NCBI RefSeq assembly: GCF_000196255.1
Contig: NC_006370.1
Span: 774,187 to 838,186 of the forward strand
DNA length: 64,000 nucleotides
DNA from: Photobacterium profundum SS9
GTDB lineage: Bacteria > Pseudomonadota > Gammaproteobacteria > Enterobacterales > Vibrionaceae
Direction: 5' to 3'
This document shows, one piece after another, positions 1 through 12,503 of this stretch. The translations under genes were made by a program, and so were the position numbers. The notes below the pieces were generated by a model. That model was not told where the DNA came from and ran no database searches. It saw only the letters and a list, made by a program, of their open reading frames with translations. Numbering within the stretch: position 1 is the stretch's first letter; each line of letters begins with the position of its first letter.

Positions 1-1
1 A

Positions 2-247
2 GCTGAAGACAAAGAGAAAATCGAAGCTGCTGTTTCTGAATTAGAAGAAGCACGTAAAGCGGAAGATAAAGAAGCAATTGATGCGAAAGTTCAAGCGTTA
101 GTTGCTGCTTCTCAGAAGCTTATGGAAATCGCTCAACAGCAAGCTCAAGCTCAGCAAGCACCAGGCGGTGAAGGCGAGCAAGAAGCAAAGCAAGACGACA
201 ATGTTGTTGACGCTGAGTTCGAAGAAGTAAAAGACGAAAAAAAATAA
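2..247 (+). CDS. dnaK: DnaK (Hsp70) C-terminal end, partial
   Basis: The window opens inside a reading frame of 81 codons ending in TAA. The visible protein is the charged helical lid followed by a Gln/Ala-rich linker and the acidic tail [13 protein letters not shown], the usual end of bacterial DnaK. DnaK is the cytoplasmic ATP-driven Hsp70 chaperone that works with DnaJ and GrpE. The next gene, 88 bases on, is dnaJ, the standard heat-shock pairing. The ATPase and substrate-binding domains lie outside the window, so the start is not seen. The identification is safe because of the tail and the neighbour. Confidence 0.95.
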   Translation, partial: AEDKEKIEAAVSELEEARKAEDKEAIDAKVQALVAASQKLMEIAQQQAQAQQAPGGEGEQEAKQDDNVVDAEFEEVKDEKK

Positions 248-275
248 GATAGTTAATTCATAATCTTATTTTCGA

Positions 276-305
276 ACGGGCGTTAGAGGTTACTCTATCG
301 CCCGT
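276..305 (+). promoter_or_regulatory. Stem-loop in the dnaK-dnaJ gap
   Basis: ACGGGCG (276-282) pairs with CGCCCGT (299-305), and an inner TAGAG pairs with CTCTA, leaving a GTTA loop: 12 pairs with one T-T mismatch. No T-run follows, so it is not a normal terminator. It may set the dnaK to dnaJ transcript ratio by RNA stability, processing or partial termination. The structure is seen; the role is inference. Confidence 0.6.
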
Positions 306-335
306 AGCTGTATTTAAAGCAGGTGACAGTTAAGT

Positions 336-1478
336 ATGTCAAAACGCGATTTTTATGAAGTTCTAGGTGTTGGTCGAGATGCCGGAGAACGTGACATTAA
401 AAAGGCTTATAAACGCCTTGCAATGAAATTTCACCCTGATCGCAATCAGGAAGCAGATGCGACTGAAAAATTTAAAGAAGTCAAAACTGCGTATGAAATT
501 CTAACCGACCCTCAGAAGAAAGCGGCATACGATCAGTACGGCCATGCAGCCTTTGAACAAGGTAGCGGTGGTGGCGGCTACGGTGGTGGCGGCGGCGCTG
601 ATTTCGGTGACATTTTCGGTGATGTATTTGGCGATATCTTCGGTGGTGCTGGTGGTGGTCGACGTCAACAGCAGCGTGCTCAACGCGGTTCCGATCTTCG
701 CTACAACATGGAACTGACATTAGAAGAAGCTGTTCGTGGCTGTTCTAAAGAAATCCGTGTACCAACATTGGTTGGTTGTGATTCGTGTGACGGTTCTGGT
801 GCCAAGAGGGGTTCATCAGCAACAACGTGTGGCACTTGTCATGGTCAAGGCCAAGTACAAATGCGTCAAGGTTTCTTTGCTGTACAGCAAGCTTGTCCAC
901 ATTGTCACGGTCGCGGCAAGATCATCAAAGACCCATGTAATTCATGTCATGGTCAAGGCCGAGTTGAAAAAACGAAAACATTGTCTGTTAAGATCCCAGC
1001 GGGTGTTGACACTGGTGATCGTATTCGCCTTTCTGGTGAAGGTGAAGCCGGCGAGTTTGGTGCACCAGCAGGTGATTTGTATGTACAGGTGCATGTTGCA
1101 GAGCATTCAATTTTTGAACGTGATGGCAACAACCTGTATTGCGAAGTACCTGTTAGCTTTACGATGGCCGCCGTTGGTGGTGAAGTCGAAGTACCCACTT
1201 TGAATGGTCGCGTAAATCTAAAAGTACCATCAGAAACACAAACCGGACGTATGTTCCGTATGCGTGGTAAAGGCGTTAAGTCTGTGCGCGGCGGTGCTGT
1301 TGGCGATTTGATTTGTAAGCTCGTTGTTGAAACACCCGTTAATTTAAGTTCTCATCAAAAAGAGTTACTTAAAGAGCTAGAAGAAAGCTTTGGTGGAAAA
1401 GCAGCAGGTAAACATAAGCCAAAGTCTGAAGGTTTCTTCAATGGTGTGAAGAAATTTTTTGATGATTTAACTGGCTAA
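336..1478 (+). CDS. dnaJ: Chaperone protein DnaJ (Hsp40)
   Basis: Co-chaperone that delivers unfolded clients to DnaK and stimulates its ATPase. All class I domains are present in order: the J domain (about residues 5-70) with HPD at 33-35; a Gly/Phe-rich linker (about 75-110); a zinc-binding region with four CxxCxGxG-type repeats (about 148-215); and the C-terminal substrate-binding domains. At 380 residues the length is normal. It lies directly after dnaK in the same direction, as in the classic heat-shock operon. A terminator follows at 1503. No frameshift or missing key residue is seen. The AUG has GCAGGTGAC upstream as a modest ribosome site. Confidence 0.98.
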   Translation: MSKRDFYEVLGVGRDAGERDIKKAYKRLAMKFHPDRNQEADATEKFKEVKTAYEILTDPQKKAAYDQYGHAAFEQGSGGGGYGGGGGADFGDIFGDVFGDIFGGAGGGRRQQQRAQRGSDLRYNMELTLEEAVRGCSKEIRVPTLVGCDSCDGSGAKRGSSATTCGTCHGQGQVQMRQGFFAVQQACPHCHGRGKIIKDPCNSCHGQGRVEKTKTLSVKIPAGVDTGDRIRLSGEGEAGEFGAPAGDLYVQVHVAEHSIFERDGNNLYCEVPVSFTMAAVGGEVEVPTLNGRVNLKVPSETQTGRMFRMRGKGVKSVRGGAVGDLICKLVVETPVNLSSHQKELLKELEESFGGKAAGKHKPKSEGFFNGVKKFFDDLTG

Positions 1479-1502
1479 GCCCGATCTTGTTTAAGTAAAT
1501 CT

Positions 1503-1531
1503 AAAAAAGCCAGCGCAAGCTGGCTTTTTTA
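1503..1531 (+). terminator. Rho-independent terminator after dnaJ
   Basis: GCCAGC and GCTGGC flank a GCAA loop; a run of A precedes the stem and a run of T follows it. The flanking A and T runs mean it could also stop transcripts of the minus-strand pilin gene, making it a shared bidirectional terminator between convergent genes. Confidence 0.9.
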
Positions 1532-1556
1532 TTTTCAGCCATATTAGAGAGTAAGA

Positions 1557-1937
1557 TTACTTCCAACAATTAGCGGGCGTTGTCTCGCCAGTACTTTTTA
1601 ACGTCAGATCACCACAAGAATCAGAGCTTTGTAATGTAGTTTTTGTTGCAGATAAAGTGTATGTGGTTGCAGTTGATGTAACTGTATAGACATACCTTTC
1701 CCCACTATTGTCACATACAATACAGAAATCAGACGGAATTGAACTAGGGTAGGCAGTACCATTTGTTCGATTGCTTTCAATTTCTAATTGAATCATGGCT
1801 AAATCCCCCATCGCTTGATTGCGATAACTCTTCAAAATATGTGATTGATAAGAAGGGTAAGCAATAGCGGTTAATACGCCAATAATTGCAACAGCGACAA
1901 GTAACTCGATCAGTGTCACGCCTTTTTGTTCATTCAT
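1557..1937 (-). CDS. pilE: Type IV minor pilin, PilE-like
   Basis: Small (126 aa) pseudopilin-type protein. The short leader MNEQKG ends in Gly and is followed by VTLIELLVAVAIIGVLTAIA, the N-methylated helix recognised by prepilin peptidase, with Glu at mature position 5. The helix is both membrane anchor and assembly interface. The C-terminal part has two Cys (SCGD and NCWK) that could form the usual disulphide loop, plus a further Cys pair in the middle. It is divergent from the fimT-pilW-pilX-pilV set, sharing the gap 1938-2071. V. cholerae has a very similar layout next to dnaK-dnaJ, linked to the DNA-uptake (competence) pilus; assigning that role here is inference from synteny. The exact pilin subtype is uncertain. 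Confidence 0.8.
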   Translation of the reverse strand: MNEQKGVTLIELLVAVAIIGVLTAIAYPSYQSHILKSYRNQAMGDLAMIQLEIESNRTNGTAYPSSIPSDFCIVCDNSGERYVYTVTSTATTYTLSATKTTLQSSDSCGDLTLKSTGETTPANCWK

Positions 1938-2071
1938 TGACGGCTCCTTCCTCTAATATTCGAATTCACTCGATAATTATCTCTTTATAATCAGGGGTAT
2001 TTTGCTCTGGTGATACGATATGAATCAAGTTGATCTTACGCTATCGACATGTTTATAAAGGGAACTGGGTA

Positions 2072-2659
2072 ATGCCTCGCGGAATGGTTCAATCATTACA
2101 CCATATACATTTTAATAGCTGGAAGACTCTTGGGTTTACTCTGCTAGAGCTGATTATGACCCTCGCAATCGTCGCTATTTTAGTTTCTGCCGCCGCCCCT
2201 TCGTTTAGTCATTTAATTGATTCAAATAAAGTGAAACGGTTAGCAACCGAAATCGAGTGGCTGTTAGTTCAGGCGAAGTCTGAAGCGGTGATGCGAAATG
2301 AAGAGTTGAAGGTGCATTTTGTTCGGGATGATTCGGGTGAATTAACATATCAAGATGATGGTGACTGGATACTTGCTGTGACGTTAAAAGCAGCTGTAAT
2401 TACAGATCGAGCTTCTGCAAAAAATGCTGCTATTGCACTCATTGATGGCCAAGATTTCAAGAGAGTATCGATAAAGGTATCAAATAATTATGTCAGCTAT
2501 ACGATTGACCCTATTCGAGCAACACCGAGTAATTTAGGGAGTTACTGGCTATATATAGATTCGAGCCAAGACGTCAAAGTTATGATTAATAAGTTAACTG
2601 GTCGCGTAAGAACATGTGGCGAAACAGGGGAGTACTATGGCTATAAATCGTGTAGCTAA
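2072..2659 (+). CDS. fimT: FimT/GspH-like minor pilin
   Basis: Prepilin with a rather long leader ending LG, then FTLLELIMTLAIVAILVSAA as the signal helix (Glu at position 5) and a GspH/FimT-type beta-rich ectodomain of about 150 residues. It is a minor subunit of the type IV pilus, probably at the tip initiation complex. An open frame extends upstream to 2030, but ATG at 2072 has AAGGGA eight bases before it and gives a more usual leader; ATG at 2084 is another option. A Cys pair near the C terminus (TCGE and KSCS) may form a disulphide. The end overlaps the start of the next pilin gene, indicating a translationally coupled operon. Confidence 0.8.
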   Translation: MPRGMVQSLHHIHFNSWKTLGFTLLELIMTLAIVAILVSAAAPSFSHLIDSNKVKRLATEIEWLLVQAKSEAVMRNEELKVHFVRDDSGELTYQDDGDWILAVTLKAAVITDRASAKNAAIALIDGQDFKRVSIKVSNNYVSYTIDPIRATPSNLGSYWLYIDSSQDVKVMINKLTGRVRTCGETGEYYGYKSCS

Positions 2660-3272
2660 TCATGTTCGTCTTCAACGGGGCGTTTCATTGATTGAATTGC
2701 TGATTGCGTCGAGCTTAGGTCTCATTGTTTTAGCCTCTGTAGGGAGCATTTTTTTAAGTGGGCATAATATGGCAGCTGAACGAACAAAACAGCTAATGCT
2801 AGCCCAAGATGTGAATGATGCGATAAGGATAATGAAAAACGACATACAACGAGCAGGTTATAACTCGGATAATTCAGGAACGTTGACCTTATCTGGCGCC
2901 TCATCGACCATTGTTGTTGGTTCCACTAATGATTCAATTAGTTATGTGTATGAAGATGAAAATTCTGACTGGCGAATTGTGAAGTTTCGATTTAAATCGG
3001 GATCACCGAGTGTGGTTCAAATGTGCGTTAATACGGTACCAAAGTCAGTAGGTGGTGTAGCGCTGAGCGATGCAAGCTGCGGATCCGGAACAGCTTTTTC
3101 ATTGATGGATCAAGCTTATATAAACGTTACTGAATTTAAGGTGGAGCCAACTGTTTTATCGACATCATCGGCAACGTCTTCAATTATAGATATTAGCTTG
3201 TCAGCGACATTAAAAAATACGAGTTATACAAAAACGGTATCAACAACAATTAAAACAAGGAATTGGTATTAA
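2637..3272 (+). CDS. pilW: PilW-like minor pilin
   Basis: Prepilin of about 211 aa. The leader ends in RG, followed by VSLIELLIASSLGLIVLASV with Glu at position 5. The ectodomain is Ser/Thr-rich with two Cys, like PilW-family minor pilins. A frame is open back to a GTG at 2616, but ATG 2637 has GGGGAG five bases upstream, so this start is preferred. It overlaps fimT by 23 bases and its TAA overlaps the next ATG (TAATG), so translation is coupled. It would form part of the pilus tip complex in the inner membrane and periplasm. The PilW name is by family resemblance and position, not by a search. Confidence 0.75.
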   Translation: MAINRVANHVRLQRGVSLIELLIASSLGLIVLASVGSIFLSGHNMAAERTKQLMLAQDVNDAIRIMKNDIQRAGYNSDNSGTLTLSGASSTIVVGSTNDSISYVYEDENSDWRIVKFRFKSGSPSVVQMCVNTVPKSVGGVALSDASCGSGTAFSLMDQAYINVTEFKVEPTVLSTSSATSSIIDISLSATLKNTSYTKTVSTTIKTRNWY

Positions 3273-4567
3273 TGAAGAGTCAAAAAGGAATGGCGACTTT
3301 ATTAATAACGACCATGTTATTAGTGGTGTCGTTATTGTTTTCATTAGCATCTTATAAAAATGCATTTTACCAAATTAAACGAACGCAAAATGAAGTGCTA
3401 GCAAGGCAAGCGCATTGGTTGGCAGAGGGGGGGCTAGAGTGTGCTTTTGCAAAAGCAGTTAGTGTCGGAGGAGTCCCTATTGATTTTAATGAATGCGACA
3501 CTTTAGGGTTGGATAGCTTGTCTATTGACAGCGCTACGCCTCAAATTATAACGGCAATAAAATTAGGTGCGGAAATAAAGAAAGCAATTAGACTTCCTGG
3601 GAGTGGTACGTCAGGTGCAATAAAATCAACATCAAATATATATTTTGCCGGTGGGGCTAGTATGTATCCAGATCCTGGTAAGTCTGCGGGTAATAATAAG
3701 TGGGAGTGTACAGCATTACGATATAGTAATTTACTAAAAGTGTTTGGTACAATTGAAAGCAAGGGATTAATTAAAGCTACTCCACCCTATACTGGATTTC
3801 CAACAACACCAACACAAAGTTGCCTTTCTAGTCACCATACGACAGGGGTTATAGGTAACTATAATATCCCTTCAGGCTTGAAATCTGATTTTAAGCAACA
3901 TCCAACGCTAAAGCCTTTTTACGATCTTTTCGATGTTCCTCGAGAGCAATGGTTAGATGTTATGTATCTGGAAGAGTTTGTTCGAGTGGGAACTTCACTA
4001 CCTGATACTAAACCGTCATCAGCCTCATTAATGCCTTTACCGTCGTTTAATGGCAAATGTGGAGCTAAAATTAAAGATGCTATTTCTAACAAAAAGGATT
4101 TAATTTGGGTATATGGTGGATGTCATTTAAGTGAGGCTGAATTAACCAATATCGATACAGCAATTGCTAATACTGCAGGTGTTAGTGGAATTATATTGGT
4201 AATTCAGGATGGTATTTTTTCAACAAAAGGTAGCCACCATTTTAAAGGAATGATTTTTCACTTTATTAGTAGCGCCAAGGCATACTCTCCATCAGAAACG
4301 GATTGGACATTAACTGAAAATTATTCGAATCTAAAAGGGCTTGTTGATTATGTTCCTGATACCGTTCCAGATATAGGAATAGCTGATGTCTCATACTATC
4401 AAGATGGTTCATTTAATCCTGCCGGAGGTTATGTGATGGATGCCCCTGATACCTATGCAGTGTTTAGAAGTTCAATGGCATTTATTTATAATCGAGATTT
4501 GATTGAAGAACCATTGAAAAAATTGAAAAAAATAAAGTGGCTAGAAGGGTCTTGGCATGATTTCTAA
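3272..4567 (+). CDS. PilX/GspK-type minor pilin lacking Glu5
   Basis: A 431-residue protein with a short leader (MKSQKG) and the hydrophobic helix MATLLITTMLLVVSLLFSLA, then a large ectodomain. Leader and helix look like a class III prepilin, but mature position 5 is Leu, not Glu; loss of Glu5 is known for tip subunits such as GspK and some PilX. The conserved AEGGLE-type segment just after the helix is typical of PilX proteins. ATG 3272 overlaps the preceding stop and has AAGGAA upstream; a TTG at 3263 is a weaker alternative. It overlaps the next gene by 11 bases. The ectodomain (Cys-containing, about 380 aa) matches no domain I can name. Confidence 0.7.
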   Translation: MKSQKGMATLLITTMLLVVSLLFSLASYKNAFYQIKRTQNEVLARQAHWLAEGGLECAFAKAVSVGGVPIDFNECDTLGLDSLSIDSATPQIITAIKLGAEIKKAIRLPGSGTSGAIKSTSNIYFAGGASMYPDPGKSAGNNKWECTALRYSNLLKVFGTIESKGLIKATPPYTGFPTTPTQSCLSSHHTTGVIGNYNIPSGLKSDFKQHPTLKPFYDLFDVPREQWLDVMYLEEFVRVGTSLPDTKPSSASLMPLPSFNGKCGAKIKDAISNKKDLIWVYGGCHLSEAELTNIDTAIANTAGVSGIILVIQDGIFSTKGSHHFKGMIFHFISSAKAYSPSETDWTLTENYSNLKGLVDYVPDTVPDIGIADVSYYQDGSFNPAGGYVMDAPDTYAVFRSSMAFIYNRDLIEEPLKKLKKIKWLEGSWHDF

Positions 4568-4961
4568 ATCGAAAGGTTTTAGTCTTATTGAGGTGCTGAT
4601 TTCCTTTGTTGTTCTTACTGTCGGTGTACTCGGTTTAGTTAAGCTTCAAACCTATATGGAAGTGAAATCTGAAAATGCGCTTCACAGCATTGATGCTTTA
4701 TACCTAGCAGAAGAAAAACTAGAGTTATTTCGGACCCGCTCACAAAGTGCAGGAACGGGCACTATGCTATATAGCTCAATTAGTAATTCTGATCTTCCTG
4801 TACCTGGAACAATATTCAGTAGGGGGGTTGTCGTAAAAAATGATTTTCCTGTACTTGGTACTAAACACATTACAGTATCGGTAAACTGGACTGATCGATG
4901 GAATAACAGCCAGACAGTGGCTTTAGATACTGTCATATCGAAATATAGCGAATTCGATTAA
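4557..4961 (+). CDS. pilV: PilV-like minor pilin
   Basis: A 134-residue prepilin: leader MISKSKG, then FSLIEVLISFVVLTVGVLGL with Glu at mature position 5 and the AEEKLE-type helix continuation seen in PilV. It is the last gene of the overlapping fimT-pilW-pilX-pilV block, which ends at the terminator at 5001. It is inferred to be a minor pilin of the type IV machinery. The order fimT, pilW, pilX-like, pilV matches V. cholerae and suggests one co-assembled tip complex. Base composition is somewhat more AT-rich than in the housekeeping neighbours, as is common for pilin genes. Confidence 0.78.
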   Translation: MISKSKGFSLIEVLISFVVLTVGVLGLVKLQTYMEVKSENALHSIDALYLAEEKLELFRTRSQSAGTGTMLYSSISNSDLPVPGTIFSRGVVVKNDFPVLGTKHITVSVNWTDRWNNSQTVALDTVISKYSEFD

Positions 4962-5000
4962 CCTCCAAAATCACGCATTGAGAGTAATAAATAGCCCACA

Positions 5001-5042
5001 AAAACCAATCGTGTTCAAATTTTGAACGGTTGGTTTTTTTTG
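5001..5042 (+). terminator. Terminator after the minor-pilin operon
   Basis: AACCAATCG and CGGTTGGTT form the outer stem, TTCAAA and TTTGAA the inner one, and at least eight T follow. It insulates the pilin operon from the rRNA promoter just downstream. Confidence 0.85.
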
Positions 5043-5054
5043 TTTAAAAAAGAG

Positions 5055-5090
5055 TTGTCACTCGCAAATATCTCCCTATAATGCGACCTC
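5055..5090 (+). promoter_or_regulatory. rRNA operon P1-type promoter
   Basis: TTGTCA (5055-5060) and TATAAT (5077-5082) are separated by 16 bases. The GC-rich discriminator GCGACCTC follows, the type associated with stringent (ppGpp/DksA) control of rRNA promoters. It lies about 260 bases before mature 16S. An A/T-rich stretch upstream (around 5035-5052) could serve as an UP element. Confidence 0.85.
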
Positions 5091-5132
5091 ACTGACACGG
5101 AGCACGGCGCTTAGCCAGCAACCTAGTCAGTA

Positions 5133-5144
5133 TGTTCTTTAACA
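5133..5144 (+). promoter_or_regulatory. boxA antitermination signal in the rRNA leader
   Basis: TGTTCTTTAACA is one base from the boxA consensus TGCTCTTTAACA. It loads the Nus factor complex that makes rRNA transcription resist Rho. Just downstream, GCAATCTGTGTGGGCACT (5155-5172) is nearly complementary to 6953-6972 after 16S; together they form the stalk cut by RNase III. Confidence 0.85.
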
Positions 5145-5344
5145 ATTTGATCATGCAATCTGTGTGGGCACTCGTGAAATTTTAAGTCGAAAGATTTATC
5201 AATGAACTGAGTGACCTTAATCATCGCAAGATGACACAGTCAATTTATGCTTCATTTCTTCGTAAGAAGAATGAAACAAGAATATCAGTAAAAATCATTG
5301 AGCCGATTCGACGCTTTTTATTAAGCAGAGAATCAACAGAACTT

Positions 5345-6931
<1,587 letters not shown>

Positions 6932-7028
6932 CCAAAAGATTTATTGTTTGATGCAGTGTCCACACAGATTGCTTGGTCGAAATGTAAAAGAGCGCTAGCG
7001 TTGCCCAACAACGCTGGCAGAAAACTAA

Positions 7029-7104
7029 GTCCCGTTCGTCTAGAGGCCTAGGACACCGCCCTTTCACGGCGGTAACAGGGGTTCGACTCCCCTACGGGAC
7101 GCCA
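7029..7104 (+). tRNA. tRNA-Glu (TTC)
   Basis: A 76-base cloverleaf starting GTCCCGTTCGTCTAGAGG and ending GGGACGCCA, with anticodon TTC in the loop CTTTCAC. The CCA is encoded. First of four tRNAs in the 16S-23S spacer. Confidence 0.97.
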
Positions 7105-7132
7105 CTTTCTTTTAATTAAAGAAAGTAACAAT

Positions 7133-7208
7133 GGGTCGTTAGCTCAGTTGGTAGAGCAGTTGACTTTTAATCAATTGGTCGCAGGTTCGAATCCTGCACG
7201 ACCCACCA
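7133..7208 (+). tRNA. tRNA-Lys (TTT)
   Basis: A 76-base cloverleaf starting GGGTCGTTAGCTCAG and ending ACGACCCACCA, with anticodon TTT in the loop CTTTTAA. Encoded CCA. Second spacer tRNA. Confidence 0.97.
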
Positions 7209-7274
7209 TTTCCTTTCCACGAAGGAAAGCGATTTACTTCTGTTTTTTAAAACGGAAATAAAAAGCAACATCGT

Positions 7275-7350
7275 GGGCGATTAGCTCAGTTGGGAGAGCA
7301 CCTCCCTTACAAGGAGGGGGTCACTGGTTCGAGCCCAGTATCGCCCACCA
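7275..7350 (+). tRNA. tRNA-Val (TAC)
   Basis: A 76-base cloverleaf starting GGGCGATTAGCTCAG and ending ATCGCCCACCA, with anticodon TAC in the loop CTTACAA. Encoded CCA. Third spacer tRNA. Confidence 0.97.
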
Positions 7351-7441
7351 TTCTTTCCTAATACTTCGTTATGAAGTTCGTCGTTTAGCGTACTAAACGT
7401 CCTCACTTCATGCCTTGTCTTAGAAAAGAAACCTATATATT

Positions 7442-7517
7442 GGGGCTATAGCTCAGCTGGGAGAGCGCTTCGCTGGCAGCGAAGAGGTCTGCGGTTCGAT
7501 CCCGCATAGCTCCACCA
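7442..7517 (+). tRNA. tRNA-Ala (GGC)
   Basis: A 76-base cloverleaf starting GGGGCTATAGCTCAG and ending TAGCTCCACCA. The stem CTTCGC/GCGAAG holds the anticodon GGC. Encoded CCA. Fourth and last spacer tRNA; a GGC alanine isoacceptor in the rRNA spacer differs from the TGC type found in E. coli operons. Confidence 0.95.
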
Positions 7518-7604
7518 CTTTCTAAATGCATTCTTACTCGTAAAAAAGAGTGGAGTGTGGTTAAAAAGTGGAATATTTGTCTCTGTAGAGATAGAAAAAA
7601 CACA

Positions 7605-7616
7605 TGCTCTTTAACA
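7605..7616 (+). promoter_or_regulatory. boxA in the 16S-23S spacer
   Basis: TGCTCTTTAACA is an exact boxA consensus. It reloads the antitermination complex before 23S. Farther on, 7840-7866 pairs with 10780-10812 (GTTGTATGGTTAAG with CTTAACCATACAAC and beyond) to make the 23S processing stalk. Confidence 0.88.
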
Positions 7617-7858
7617 ATCTGGAAAGCTGACTAGTAAATTCAATCGAATGATTGAATTACAAATGTATCTTGCTTCTTTTAATAAGAACGAGATACGAGT
7701 TCTCAAAACAAACACATTCAAGTGTCTGTGTTTTTGTCTTCACTTTTTAAAGTGGAAACAAAAGAAGAGTCCGGCGAAAACAAATCCTCTCTTGCTCTTG
7801 TAAAAGAACAAGCAGAGAAACCTTGGTTGTTGCCATACGAAACCTCTTGGGGTTGTAT

Positions 7859-10792
<2,934 letters not shown>

Positions 10793-11032
10793 ACAACACC
10801 CAAGGGGTTTTTTACGGACTCCACGAACACTTGAATGAAGTGTATTGAGATACTAGTTAACTTTCCCAGATTATTTCTTTTCTGTTGTGCACGGGTAGTG
10901 CAGATAGAAAACAGGCTAGCAAAGCCGCCAACGATTCGAGTGAAGGCGTGTACGAAGTACATAACTGAATGAGAGAGGCAGGCAATGCGGTTAGCGTGTA
11001 TTTCTAGCAAACGGAAGAGAGAGAAAAGAATT

Positions 11033-11152
11033 TGTCTGGCGACCATAGCGCTGTGGCTCCACCTGATCCCATGCCGAACTCAGAAGTGAAACGCAGTTGC
11101 GCCGATGGTAGTGTGGGGTCTCCCCATGTGAGAGTAGGGCATCGCCAGGCGC
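11033..11152 (+). rRNA. rrf: 5S ribosomal RNA, copy 1
   Basis: Begins TGTCTGGCGACC and ends near ATCGCCAGGC. The internal loop and arm sequences CATGCCGAACTCAGAAGTG and GGGGTCTCCCC are those of gammaproteobacterial 5S. Helix I is GTCTGGC/GCCAGGC. This is the consensus-like copy. Confidence 0.96.
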
Positions 11153-11200
11153 CCAATTTTAAGTTTGTGTTATTAATAACGTGAACTGTGTAAAAGAATT

Positions 11201-11320
11201 TACTTGGCGACAATAGCACTATAGAACCACCTGATCCCATGCCGAACTCAGAAGTGAAATATAGTTGCGCCGATGGTAGTGTGGGGTCTCCCCATGTGAG
11301 AGTAGGTCATTGCCAAGTTC
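11201..11320 (+). rRNA. rrf: 5S ribosomal RNA, copy 2 (divergent)
   Basis: A second 5S gene 48 bases after the first. The core loops are identical, but helices I and II differ: helix I is ACTTGGC/GCCAAGT instead of GTCTGGC/GCCAGGC, and helix II has GCACTATA with TATAGTTGC instead of GCGCTGTG with CGCAGTTGC. Every change keeps or improves pairing, so it looks functional and selected rather than decayed. Confidence 0.93.
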
Positions 11321-11350
11321 CCTATTGCTTAAATGCTGAATAGACACTGC

Positions 11351-11427
11351 GGAGTGGTAGTTCAGTTGGTTAGAATACCGGCCTGTCACGCCGGGGGTCG
11401 CGGGTTCGAGTCCCGTCCACTCCGCCA
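11351..11427 (+). tRNA. tRNA-Asp (GTC)
   Basis: A 77-base cloverleaf starting GGAGTGGTAGTTCAG and ending CCACTCCGCCA, with anticodon GTC in the loop CTGTCAC. The acceptor stem GGAGTGG/CCACTCC is fully paired. It is the last gene of the rRNA operon and the parent of the decayed copies downstream. Confidence 0.97.
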
Positions 11428-11437
11428 TTATTGAAGA

Positions 11438-11468
11438 AGCCCTAACCGAAAGGTTAGGGCTTTTTTTC
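11438..11468 (+). terminator. rRNA operon terminator
   Basis: AAGCCCTAACC and GGTTAGGGCTT form an 11-pair stem with a GAAA loop, followed by T7. It ends the rRNA-tRNA-Asp transcript. Confidence 0.95.
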
Positions 11469-11490
11469 GCTTGTATAAAATGGAAATTAG

Positions 11491-11923
11491 CACTGAATAG
11501 ACACTGCGGAGTGGTAGCTCAGTTGGTTAGGCTTTTTATTGTAGAGCTTAGCGGCCAGTCACGCCGTGGATCGCGCTGGTTTTAAGGTAATAGAAAGTCC
11601 CGTTAACGTAGCCATTATTGAAGAAGCCCCCCTTTTAAGGTAGAGCAGGAAAGATTAGGGCTTTTTTTCGTCTATAGAAAATAAAAATTAGCACTGAATA
11701 GACATTGCAGAGTGGTAGTTCAGTTGGTTAGGCTTTTTATTGGAGAACTTAGCGGCCCGTCACGTCGTGGGTCGCGCTGGTTTTGAGGTAATAGAAAGTC
11801 CCGTTAACGTAGCCATTATTGAAGAAGCCCCCTCTTTAAGGTAGAGCAGGAAAGATTAGGGCTTTTTTGCATCTATAGAAAGTGGAAATTGGCACTGAAT
11901 AGACACTGCGGAGTGGTAGTTCA
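11491..11923 (+). repeat. Tandem 201-bp repeats of a decayed tRNA-Asp-terminator unit
   Basis: The 157-bp unit that begins TGAATAGACACTGCGGAG before the real tRNA-Asp is repeated in degenerate form at 11491-11691 and 11692-11892, with a 31-base stump at 11893-11923. The two full copies are near-identical, share a roughly 20-base insert after GTTGGTTAG, keep an anticodon-like CAGTCACG or CCGTCACG, but have lost the T arm and acceptor 3' half. Each ends in a weakened AAGCCC...GGGCTT terminator. They are pseudo-tRNAs amplified after decay. Confidence 0.85.
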
Positions 11924-11938
11924 TACCATTCTAGCTAA

Positions 11939-12502
11939 TTAACTGGTCAGGCTAATCCAGCTTCTTGCGCACATCCTCGTTACTCTTTTCGTGTCACTGA
12001 GAAAGCTATTCCAAGCACTGCACACCTTATCAAGAATCTCATCATAATCTTTAAAAGCTTGGTTCGCTAAATGGTGTTGCCTCATCCAGCTCCAAACTTG
12101 TTCTATTGAATTGAGCTCTGGTGAATAGGGAGGAAGCTTTATGATACTGATATTATGAAAACTATGTGCCGTATCTTCGGTATGCCATCCTGCACCATCC
12201 ATTATCACAACGGCATGCCTGCCTTTTTCTGTCGCACTTGATACTTGCTGAAGATGCAGTTTCATCGCATCTTTATTGCTCCAAGGAACAACGATGGCTT
12301 CTCCAATGCCTCGGCTAGGACAAACAGAACCAAAGAGATACGCATATTCAAACTGCTGCTGTTTGATGACGCGCGGACGCGTTCCTGTCTTTGCCCAAAC
12401 CCTTGTTGTGGTGTTCTGTTGGCCGAATCGTGCTTCATCTTGAAACCAAACATCAACACTCTCAAGCCCTATGTGACCTGGGATCTTGAGGATAGTTTTC
12501 AT
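11939..12502 (-). CDS. IS630 transposase, catalytic DDE part
   Basis: A 187-residue RNase H-like catalytic domain. The DDE residues are visible in DEARFG, VIMDGAGWH and SPELNSIEQVWSWM, as in IS630 transposases. The frame stays open upstream of its ATG through the A-run, so the natural product would be a fusion with the preceding part. No good ribosome site precedes the internal ATG. The C terminus ends at a normal stop inside the element, 13 bases from its left edge. Confidence 0.85.
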   Translation of the reverse strand: MKTILKIPGHIGLESVDVWFQDEARFGQQNTTTRVWAKTGTRPRVIKQQQFEYAYLFGSVCPSRGIGEAIVVPWSNKDAMKLHLQQVSSATEKGRHAVVIMDGAGWHTEDTAHSFHNISIIKLPPYSPELNSIEQVWSWMRQHHLANQAFKDYDEILDKVCSAWNSFLSDTKRVTRMCARSWISLTS

Positions 12503-12503
12503 T

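Noticed and set aside
736..1203. 155-codon frame overlapping dnaJ in another frame
   Set aside because: It follows dnaJ's codon pattern shifted by one; no start signal or family resemblance.
11491..11923. Possible CRISPR or other regular repeat array
   Set aside because: The 201-bp period has no short repeat with unique spacers; each unit is a decayed tRNA-Asp and terminator.
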